This document shows positions 57,718 through 64,000 of a stretch of 64,000 nucleotides of DNA, in pieces. Position numbers and translations under genes: made by a program. The notes beneath the pieces were generated by a model. The model was not told the DNA's origin and made no database searches. It saw only the letters and a list, made by a program, of their open reading frames with translations. Position 1 is the first letter of the stretch. Every line of letters begins with the position of its first letter. The stretch is from Dehalococcoidia bacterium (lineage in GTDB: Bacteria; Chloroflexota; Dehalococcoidia; UBA2979), in assembly GCA_009379925.1 (NCBI GenBank), contig WHSU01000001.1:248001-312000 (forward strand), in the 5' to 3' direction.

Positions 57718-58923
57718 CTAGCCGAACACCTCGCGGGCCGCCAGGTCCGCGATTTCGTGCTCGCTGAAGCCGTACTCCACGAGCACCTCGTGCGTATGCT
57801 CGCCCGCCATCGGCGCTGCCGAGCGCGCACGCACGTCGGCGCCGTGGATGCGGAACGGCGCGGCGATCACCTCGTACGACGCGCCGTCCGGGTGCGTCAC
57901 GCGCTCGTAGGCACCCTGGTCGCGCAGTTGCGGGTCATGCGCGGCATCGAAGGGCGTGGCGATCAGCCCCCAGATGCAGCCGGCAGCGTCCAGCCGCTCA
58001 CGCCAGTGCTCCAGATCGTGCGAGCGAAAGATCGCTTCCACCTCGGGCAGCAAGGCGGGGCCGTGCGCCCGCATCGCGGCGGTCGAGGTGTAGCGCGGGT
58101 CATCGGCCAGGTCCGGCCGGTCGATGGCCTTCGCCAGGCGTGACCAGTACCGGTCGGGGAGCGGCATCGTGAGTTGAAGCCACCGCCCATCGGCCGTCTC
58201 GTATGTGCTGCGGGTGACCAACCAGTGGGTCGAGCGGTCCTGCCGCTCGAAGTTGAACTGCTCGCGGTTGAGCGCCTGCTGGATGTCGGCGGCGATCGAC
58301 CAGACCCCCGTGCGGAGCAACGACACATCGACGTACTGCGCCTCGCCGGTGCGCTCGCGCAGTCGCAACGCGGCGAGCACGCCGGCGAGCAGGTTGAGCG
58401 CGGCCATATGGTCACCCTGACCCGCGCGCGACTGCACCGGAGGCCCGCTGACGTCGCCGAGCAGGGAGACGATCCCCGAGCGTGCGAAGAATGCGGTGCT
58501 GTCGAAGCCGGGCCGGTCGGCGTCCGCGCCCTCCGGCCCGTAGCCCGTGAGCAGGGCGAACACGATGCCGGGCGCCTCGCGTGACACCTCCTCGTAGGTG
58601 AGTCCGTAGCGCTTGAGCCTGTTGGGCGTCAGGTTCGTGACCATCACGTCCGCCTGTCGGCAGAGGCGGAACAGCACGTCGCGAGCGTCGGGGCGGTCGA
58701 GGTCGAGAGTGATCGAGCGCTTACCGCGGTTGTCGACGGCGAAGGCATAGCTGATCGGGTCGCCTTCGACGACCGTGCGGTGGCCTCGATAGACGTCGCC
58801 GTCCGGCGGCTCCACCTTCACCACGTCAGCGCCGAGGTCCGACATCAGGGCAGCGCAGGCGGGGGCGGCGAGGAAGTTCGCCACCTCGACCACGCGCACA
58901 CCCTCCAGCGGTCGACCGCCCAT
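57718..58923 (-). CDS. CaiB/BaiF family CoA-transferase (third copy)
   Basis: 401 residues. [60 protein letters not shown] and ADVMVTNLTPNRLKRYGL are family motifs, and the catalytic Asp is in DRPGFDSTAFFARSG. Residues AGQGDHMAALNLLAGVLAAL and YVDVSLLRTGVW complete the large domain. It is only 5 bases from the convergent CoA-transferase at 56513 and differs from it strongly, so it is not a recent duplicate. 297 gene-free bases separate it from the divergent PBP gene. Substrate unknown. Confidence 0.92.
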   Translation of the reverse strand: MGGRPLEGVRVVEVANFLAAPACAALMSDLGADVVKVEPPDGDVYRGHRTVVEGDPISYAFAVDNRGKRSITLDLDRPDARDVLFRLCRQADVMVTNLTPNRLKRYGLTYEEVSREAPGIVFALLTGYGPEGADADRPGFDSTAFFARSGIVSLLGDVSGPPVQSRAGQGDHMAALNLLAGVLAALRLRERTGEAQYVDVSLLRTGVWSIAADIQQALNREQFNFERQDRSTHWLVTRSTYETADGRWLQLTMPLPDRYWSRLAKAIDRPDLADDPRYTSTAAMRAHGPALLPEVEAIFRSHDLEHWRERLDAAGCIWGLIATPFDAAHDPQLRDQGAYERVTHPDGASYEVIAAPFRIHGADVRARSAAPMAGEHTHEVLVEYGFSEHEIADLAAREVFG

Positions 58924-59220
58924 GCGCTACCTCCACCCTTCGTGCTGTGCGTCTCCGTGCCGGTCCCGGCCACATCCTAGCGGGGTCATCCCCGCCGTAG
59001 TGAGTGCTCGAGGCTCCTCATGCGAGCGTGGTCCAAGGGCCCACTACAAGTGCAAGTGCCCCATACGCAGAGTGTCACGGATCCGCAAGCGTAGAGCCGC
59101 CGCTGGCTGCGAACCCGTCACGGGCCAGCGGCTAGCCTAGAGGCAGAGCGTGGCCGTGAGGCTGCGCTCGATCCGCCTCCGCGCTGGCGACACGGCTCCC
59201 GCGGGACTGAAAGCGCTGCG

Positions 59221-61983
59221 ATGAGCATGTCCGCAAGCCGGATGGCGCTTCGGCGTCGTGCGCGCCGGAGGTCGAGCCTGAACAGCCCTCGCGAGCGCCA
59301 GCGGCGCGCGAGGCTGGGCTTCGCGGCGGTCATCTGGAGCGGCATCCTGCTCGCAAGCGCCGTGGGCGCCGCCGTGACCGGCGGCGCTGCGCTGTTCGCT
59401 ATCGACCGCTACAACGAGGTCGCACAAGGTGTCGTGCCGCCGGAGGAACTACTCGCCACCTGGTCGCGCGGCGGTGCGCGCGTCTACGACCGCGACGGGG
59501 AGCTGCTCTACGAGTTCGTGGACGAACTGGGCGGCCTCCGGCGCCCCGTGCCCCTGTCGGAGATCTCGGACTGGATGATCCGCGCCACGATCTCGACGGA
59601 GGACGCGTCGTTCTACGAAAACAACGGACTGAACATGCGCGGTTTGGTGCGCGCGGGGATGGAAAACCTCACACCAATTGAGGGCGAGCTGCTCGAGGGG
59701 TCCGGCGGCTCCTCGATCACCCAGCAACTCGCGAAGAACGTCTACATCCCGGCGGAGGAACGGACCAACCGTTCGATCGACCGGAAGGTGAAAGAGACGG
59801 TCATCGCGCTGGAGCTGACCGAGAAGTACTCGAAGGAGCAGATCCTCGAGTGGTACCTGAACTCGATCTCCTACGGCGGCATCTACATGGGCATCCAGGC
59901 CGCGGCGCAGGGCTACTTCGGGAAAGACGCCAACGAGCTGACGCTGGCGGAGGCGGCCCTCCTGGCCGGGATCCCGCAGTCCCCCAGCCGCTACGCCCCG
60001 CCGCAGTACGCCGACGGCGTCTCCGGCGCAACCACCGCACTGTCCCCCTCCAGCGGTCCGAAGCTTCGGCAACTCGAAGTGCTCGACCTGATGGTCCGCC
60101 ACGGCGTGATCAGCCGCCACGAGGCCACCGAGGCAGCGGCGGTCGAACTCAGCTTCAAGACGAATCGCTTCGCGATCCAGGCCCCGCACTTCGTCCTCAA
60201 CCGGGTCGCGAACGAGATCCGGGCGCGGTTCGGCGAGCGCGCCTTGTTCAACCAGGGGCTCGAGGTAACGACCACGATCGACATGGACCTGCAGGAGCAG
60301 GCGCAGGAGATCCTGGAGAGCAACATCGTCCAGTACGGCCAGCCGGCCAACCTGCACAACAGCGCGCTGCTCGCCATCGATGCACGGAACGGCCAGATCA
60401 TCACTTACGTCGGCAGCCGCGACTACTTCCGACAGGACATCGAGGGCAAGAACGACAACATCATGGGACTGAACTCGCCGGGGTCCACATTGAAGCCGTT
60501 CACGTTCATGACGGCGTTTACGCAGGGTTGGGGCACCGGCACCGGCATCATCGATGCGCCGTACACGATCGTGGACCCCGCGACGGGCGAGGACTTTTCG
60601 CCACGCGACCCCATCAGCACGTACCTGGGACCGATCACGGCAGCCTCGGCGCTGGGCAACTCGCTGAACATTACCGCCGTGAAGGCGATCCAGTTCGCCG
60701 GCGTAGACCGGACGATCGCGCTGCTGAAGCAGGTGGGGTACACGTCGCTCGACAACCCGCTGGGGTACGGCCCCGCGCTGACCGTGGGCGGCGTCGACAT
60801 CACGCTGTACGACCAGACCATCGCCTACAGCGTGCTGGCGAACAACGGAGTCATGCGCGGCCAGACCGCCGTCGCCGCTCCCAGCGAGCCAGGCGAGCGC
60901 AAGATGGAACCGATCGCGCTGCTGCGGGTCGTGGACGCCGACGGGCAAGTCCTGCTGGACAACTCCGTGCCCGAGGAGCAGCAGGTCATCGAGCCGGCGT
61001 TCCCCTACCTGGTCACCTCGATCCTCTCGGACGGGCGGAACCAGTGCATCACCTACGGTGTCTGTAACGCGCTCGCTCTGCCCGACGGCTATCCGTCCGC
61101 CGCGAAGACGGGGACCAGCGAGCCCTTCGACGACGACTCGCGGGACATCGGCGAGACCTGGACCATGGGATACACGCCGAACCTGGTGGTGGGCGTGTGG
61201 TCCGGCAACTCGGACAACTCGCGCATCCACAACATCAGTTCGGCCACGCTCTCCCTGTACGCCTGGCGGCAGTTCATGCTCGCGGCCAACGAGCACATGC
61301 AGATCCCACCCCAGGAGTTCGAGCGGCCCGAGGGCGTGGTGGAGCGCGAGGTGTGCTGGCCGTCCGGCCGGTTGCCGTCCGCGGCCTGCCCGCGCGTGAA
61401 CCGCTACAAGGGCCTGTTCGCCGAGAGCGTCCTGCCTACCGAAGAGGACCCGCGTCCGGAGATGTACGACACCTGGTGGCAGCGGAGCGGGAACAGCGTG
61501 CGCCTGGTGCTCCCCAGCAACGAGGTGGCGCGGTGGGGCGGGTACACCCAGTGGGTGCGCGGCCACTTCACTGGGTCCGGCGGGGAGAGCGACCGCGACG
61601 ATGACGACCGGAACCGCGACCGGGACCGAGACCGAGACGAGGACGACCGCGACGACGACGAGGAGACACGGGACGTCGCCGAGGAGGCGCCGTACGTCGC
61701 ACTCGCCTCTCCCAGCAGTGGCGCGACCGTCAGGGGCGCCATCGCGATCGTCGGCAGCGCCGTGTCGACGGACATCGAGTCGGTCGTGATCCAGGTCGGT
61801 CGCGGGCAGTCGCCGGACGACTGGACCACCGTGTCACGCAGGAACAGCGCGGTGGGTGCGGGCATCCTCGGAAGCTGGGACACGACCTCGGTGGACGACG
61901 GGACGTACACGGTCCGCGCGGTCGCCACGGACGGCTCGGGACGGACCGCCCAGGCGAGCACGGTCGTCAGGATCCGCAACTGA
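59221..61983 (+). CDS. Bifunctional class A penicillin-binding protein (PBP1A-type)
   Basis: 920 residues. A basic cytoplasmic N-terminus and one membrane helix (~30-60) precede the GT51 domain with the catalytic Glu127 (ISTEDASFYENNG), GGSSITQQLAKNVY, RKVKETVIALELTEKYSKEQ, ILEWYLNSISYG and LAEAALLAGIPQSPSRYAP. The transpeptidase has SxxK S422-K425 (GSTLK), SxN S481-N483 (SLN) and K629-T-G. After ~780 comes an Asp/Arg-rich linker (~790-820) and a C-terminal beta domain (~825-920, VALASPSSGATVRGAIAIVG). It makes and crosslinks peptidoglycan. ATG 59227 is another possible start. Confidence 0.94.
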   Translation: MSMSASRMALRRRARRRSSLNSPRERQRRARLGFAAVIWSGILLASAVGAAVTGGAALFAIDRYNEVAQGVVPPEELLATWSRGGARVYDRDGELLYEFVDELGGLRRPVPLSEISDWMIRATISTEDASFYENNGLNMRGLVRAGMENLTPIEGELLEGSGGSSITQQLAKNVYIPAEERTNRSIDRKVKETVIALELTEKYSKEQILEWYLNSISYGGIYMGIQAAAQGYFGKDANELTLAEAALLAGIPQSPSRYAPPQYADGVSGATTALSPSSGPKLRQLEVLDLMVRHGVISRHEATEAAAVELSFKTNRFAIQAPHFVLNRVANEIRARFGERALFNQGLEVTTTIDMDLQEQAQEILESNIVQYGQPANLHNSALLAIDARNGQIITYVGSRDYFRQDIEGKNDNIMGLNSPGSTLKPFTFMTAFTQGWGTGTGIIDAPYTIVDPATGEDFSPRDPISTYLGPITAASALGNSLNITAVKAIQFAGVDRTIALLKQVGYTSLDNPLGYGPALTVGGVDITLYDQTIAYSVLANNGVMRGQTAVAAPSEPGERKMEPIALLRVVDADGQVLLDNSVPEEQQVIEPAFPYLVTSILSDGRNQCITYGVCNALALPDGYPSAAKTGTSEPFDDDSRDIGETWTMGYTPNLVVGVWSGNSDNSRIHNISSATLSLYAWRQFMLAANEHMQIPPQEFERPEGVVEREVCWPSGRLPSAACPRVNRYKGLFAESVLPTEEDPRPEMYDTWWQRSGNSVRLVLPSNEVARWGGYTQWVRGHFTGSGGESDRDDDDRNRDRDRDRDEDDRDDDEETRDVAEEAPYVALASPSSGATVRGAIAIVGSAVSTDIESVVIQVGRGQSPDDWTTVSRRNSAVGAGILGSWDTTSVDDGTYTVRAVATDGSGRTAQASTVVRIRN

Positions 61984-62028
61984 CCCCGGATCGCGGACGC
62001 AGACCACCGCAGATGCGGCAGAGCGCGC

Positions 62029-62034
62029 TATGCT
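62029..62034 (+). promoter_or_regulatory. -10-like TATGCT, 7 bases before the dehydrogenase start
   Basis: TATGCT ends at 62034 and ATG is at 62042, the same element and spacing as at 26776. There is no Shine-Dalgarno between them, so a leaderless transcript is likely. Confidence 0.5.
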
Positions 62035-62041
62035 GCGCGCC

Positions 62042-63010
62042 ATGCATATCCTGATCATCCCTGGCCTACAGATGCCCGAGGTCAGCGAGGGCGTCCTGGA
62101 GCAGGTGCGCGCGGCCGCCGGCACCGACGCCACCATCACCGTCGCCGACAGCTATGGCGAAGCGCTGGAGGCCATCCCCGACGCCGACGTGCTCCTCGGG
62201 CGGGTCGACCCGCCCCTCTTCGCCGCCGCGCGACGCCTGCGCTGGGTGCATGCGACGACCGCCGGCGCCGACGCGTACCTCTTCGAGGAGATGCGAGACA
62301 GCTCGGTCGTGCTCTCCGGCGACAAGGGGCTGGTCGGCAGCCACCTGGCCGAGACGGCGTTCGGGCTGCTCCTGGCGATCTCCCGCCGCATCGTGGCGGC
62401 GGTGCTGGATGGCCCCGACTGCTGGGAACACCGCGTGGAGTACCGCCGGCAGGAGTTCGAGCTGGAAGGGCTCACGATGGGCATCGTGGGCTTCGGTGGC
62501 ACCGGGAAGGCGATCGCGCGCCGCGCGGCCGCCTTCGGTATGCACTGCCTGGCCGTCGACCCCCACGACGTGGGCGCCACCCCGGAAGTGCCGGAGGTCT
62601 GGCCGGTGGCACGCCTCGATGAGTTGCTGGCCACCTCGGATGTCGTCGCGTCCGGGCTCCCGCTGACCCCGGACACCCACCACCTCTTCGACGAACGCGC
62701 CTTCTCACAGATGAAGCCGGGCGCGATCTTCATCAACGTGACACGGGGCGAGGTCTTCGACGCGGACGCGCTTGTCCGCGCCGTCGAGTCCGGTCACCTG
62801 GGCGGCGCCGGCCTCGACGTGGCGCCCGAGGAGCCGCTGCCGGCGGACCACGCGCTGTGGACGACGCGCAACGTGGTGATGACGCCGCACACCGCCGGCG
62901 CCAGCCAGCTCCGGCTCCAGCGCAATCTCGACCGCTTCTGCCGCAACCTGCCGCGCTTCCTGGCCGGCGAACCTCTGGAGGGGGCCATCGACAAGCAGGC
63001 GGGGTTCTGA
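62042..63010 (+). CDS. D-isomer-specific 2-hydroxyacid dehydrogenase
   Basis: 322 residues. The NAD-binding motif is LTMGIVGFGGTGKAIARRAA (GxGxxG-like), with an acidic residue after it (LAVDPHDVG). Signature 3, MKPGAIFINVTRGEVFDADA, and the catalytic set are present: Arg-region LPLTPDTHHLFDERA, Glu in LDVAPEEPLP, and His in MTPHTAGAS. It should reduce a 2-keto acid or oxidise a D-2-hydroxy acid with NAD(P)H; substrate unknown. The stop TGA overlaps the start of the CMD-like gene (TGATG), so the two are translationally coupled. Confidence 0.93.
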   Translation: MHILIIPGLQMPEVSEGVLEQVRAAAGTDATITVADSYGEALEAIPDADVLLGRVDPPLFAAARRLRWVHATTAGADAYLFEEMRDSSVVLSGDKGLVGSHLAETAFGLLLAISRRIVAAVLDGPDCWEHRVEYRRQEFELEGLTMGIVGFGGTGKAIARRAAAFGMHCLAVDPHDVGATPEVPEVWPVARLDELLATSDVVASGLPLTPDTHHLFDERAFSQMKPGAIFINVTRGEVFDADALVRAVESGHLGGAGLDVAPEEPLPADHALWTTRNVVMTPHTAGASQLRLQRNLDRFCRNLPRFLAGEPLEGAIDKQAGF

Positions 63011-63564
63011 TGACCAGGCTGCCCAACATGCTCGACCGCGACCAGCTGCCGGACGGACTGCGGGAGTCCTATGACCGCGTGGCTGGAAGCCGTGGCGGCA
63101 CGGTCTCCGGGCCGTACGGCATCCTGCTGCACAGCCCCGAACTGGCGGAGCGCGGCGCCGCCCTGAGCGAGTACCTGCGCTGGAACTCGGCGCTCACGCC
63201 CGCGCAGCGGGAGCTGGCAATCATGACGGCAGCCCGTGAGTTCGACGCGAACGTGATGTGGGCCGGTCACGTGCGCCTGGGCCGTGAGGCAGGCGTGCGC
63301 GACGAGGCCATCGACTGCATCGCGCACCGAGGCGATGCGGCGGGACTCACGACCGAGGAAGGCGAGATCGTCCGGTACGTGCGGGAGCTGCTGCAGACGA
63401 ACCGCGTCAGCGCGCCGACCTTCGAGGCGCTCCACCAGCGACTGGGCGACCAGGGCATCGTCGACCTGACCGGACTCGTCGGCTACTACGCCTTCGTCGG
63501 CAGCGTGCTCAACGCCTTCGAGGTCGAGCCGGCGGACGGTGCGCGCGCGCTCCCGACCCTCTGA
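63010..63564 (+). CDS. Carboxymuconolactone decarboxylase (CMD)-like protein
   Basis: 184 residues. TPAQRELAIMTAAREFDANV, MWAGHVRLGREAGVRDEAI and DCIAHRGDAAGLTTEEGEIV form the CMD/AhpD helical core, without the CxxC of AhpD. It overlaps the dehydrogenase stop by one base and must depend on its translation. The pair repeats the CMD-plus-dehydrogenase arrangement at 1557-2908, though with a different dehydrogenase family and gene order. Reaction unknown. Confidence 0.87.
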   Translation: MTRLPNMLDRDQLPDGLRESYDRVAGSRGGTVSGPYGILLHSPELAERGAALSEYLRWNSALTPAQRELAIMTAAREFDANVMWAGHVRLGREAGVRDEAIDCIAHRGDAAGLTTEEGEIVRYVRELLQTNRVSAPTFEALHQRLGDQGIVDLTGLVGYYAFVGSVLNAFEVEPADGARALPTL

Positions 63565-63587
63565 GCCCCTGCCACCCGATGCGCTCG

Positions 63588-63797
63588 CTACTCGAGCGTC
63601 AATAGCGTCGCCTCGGCGTCCACGTAGTCCTCGAGCGCCACGTGGATCGCGGTGACGCGCCCGTTGGCGGGCGATGGCACCGGCGTCAGCATCTTCATCG
63701 ACTCCAGGGTGAGCAGCTCGTCGCCCTCGGTCACCTCGTCCCCCACCCCGATGTGGATCTCCTTCACGAGACCCGGCCACTCCGCCAGCACGTCCAT
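63588..63797 (-). CDS. Biotin/lipoyl attachment (biotin carboxyl carrier) protein
   Basis: 69 residues, a single biotinyl domain. The biotin site is LLTLESMKMLTPVPSPANG (lysine in ESMKM), with flanking VKEIHIGVGDEVTEGDE and GRVTAIHVALEDYVDAEATL. It would carry CO2 between the biotin carboxylase and carboxyltransferase parts of an acyl-CoA carboxylase. The carboxyltransferase gene ends 38 bases upstream on the same strand, so the carrier is a separate small subunit of that enzyme. Confidence 0.93.
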   Translation of the reverse strand: MDVLAEWPGLVKEIHIGVGDEVTEGDELLTLESMKMLTPVPSPANGRVTAIHVALEDYVDAEATLLTLE

Positions 63798-63835
63798 CGT
63801 CCCCCCTCGGGCTATCTCTCCATCGTTGTCTCGCC

Positions 63836-64000
63836 CTATGGGCGCATCAACCGTTGCTTAGGGCCGACCGAGGTGCGCAGCGCGATCTGGGCGCGCCGCA
63901 CGAACTCCACGGTCAGCGGGCGCGTCTCTCGAGGGTCCACCAGGTCCGTCAGCCCGAAGGCCTCCGCGCGCATAAACGGCGAGCGGTCCTTCTCGTGCAG
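63836..64000 (-). CDS. Acyl-CoA carboxylase carboxyltransferase subunit, 5' part outside the window
   Basis: Only the last ~54 residues are inside the window. The frame reads AFGLTDLVDPRETRPLTVEF, then VRRAQIALRTSVGPKQRLMRP and TAG. The DPRETRP...R..ALRTS.GPKQR end is typical of the carboxyltransferase (beta) subunits of propionyl/methylmalonyl/geranyl-type acyl-CoA carboxylases. With the biotin carrier gene directly downstream it forms a split biotin-dependent carboxylase. Too short to name the substrate. Confidence 0.8.
   Translation of the reverse strand: MHEKDRSPFMRAEAFGLTDLVDPRETRPLTVEFVRRAQIALRTSVGPKQRLMRP

Noticed and set aside
59449-61566. 705-codon open frame antisense to the class A PBP
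   Set aside because: All PBP motifs are on the other strand; this frame is a codon-bias shadow.
1-64000. tRNA, rRNA, CRISPR, transposase or prophage genes
   Set aside because: Looked for T-loop GTTCGA motifs with matching stems, spaced repeats and DDE/integrase motifs; none was convincing. A computed tRNA and CRISPR scan would be decisive.

Overview
The window is very GC-rich bacterial DNA, gene-dense on both strands, with many 1-8 bp overlaps and almost no intergenic space at convergent junctions. No rRNA, tRNA, CRISPR array, transposase or phage gene was recognised. The gene mix suggests a free-living aerobic heterotroph of the Chloroflexota (Dehalococcoidia/Tepidiformia-like) or a distant actinobacterial-type lineage. 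It includes several CaiB/BaiF CoA-transferases, acyl-CoA dehydrogenase and enoyl-CoA hydratase, P450, NDH-2, ectoine synthesis, FhaA/FhaB-like proteins and blue-copper proteins. This placement is inference from gene content only.

Layout. 1-7.5 kb: the 5' part of a Ppx/GppA phosphatase, nitroreductase, a coupled carboxymuconolactone-decarboxylase-like (CMD)/SDR pair, a P450 with a truncated HicB-like protein, a CoA-transferase and a VOC protein. 7.5-12.9 kb: a one-strand block running ectR-ectA-ectB-ectC, then acyl-CoA dehydrogenase, enoyl-CoA hydratase and the VOC protein. 13-26.5 kb: NDH-2, a Tat-exported LysM protein, TypA, a Gly-rich RRM protein, OsmC, a large LuxR/AAA regulator, MFS, a degenerate EAL protein, a YkgJ-type protein and a lipoprotein. 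26.8-31 kb: a second LuxR/AAA regulator and a methyltransferase.

31-37.8 kb is the most striking locus. A GNAT protein, a soluble Ser/Thr kinase and a membrane pseudokinase carrying a RodZ-like C-terminal domain are divergent from FhaA-like, FhaB-like and one 902-residue protein that fuses a SEDS (RodA/FtsW) glycosyltransferase to a class B penicillin-binding transpeptidase. It resembles the actinobacterial fhaA-fhaB-rodA-pbpA-pknA/B locus, rebuilt with fused enzymes and a RodZ-pseudokinase hybrid, and no phosphatase is seen. A plausible role is phospho-regulated elongation of the cell wall.

37.8-44.5 kb: a one-strand operon, xfp-ackA-gntK-gnd-zwf, joins the oxidative pentose-phosphate branch to phosphoketolase and acetate kinase. 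44.6-51 kb: surface-glycan genes, including an unusual CBS-domain/flippase fusion. 51-53 kb: two cupredoxin proteins separated by a perfect terminator hairpin; the second has no ordinary start codon. 53-59 kb: MFS, an oxalyl-CoA decarboxylase/2-hydroxyacyl-CoA lyase-type ThDP enzyme and two CoA-transferases. 59-64 kb: a bifunctional class A PBP, a coupled 2-hydroxyacid dehydrogenase/CMD pair, a biotin carrier protein and the 3' end of an acyl-CoA carboxylase carboxyltransferase.

Several genes have a -10-like hexamer exactly 7-8 bases before the start codon, which suggests leaderless transcripts.
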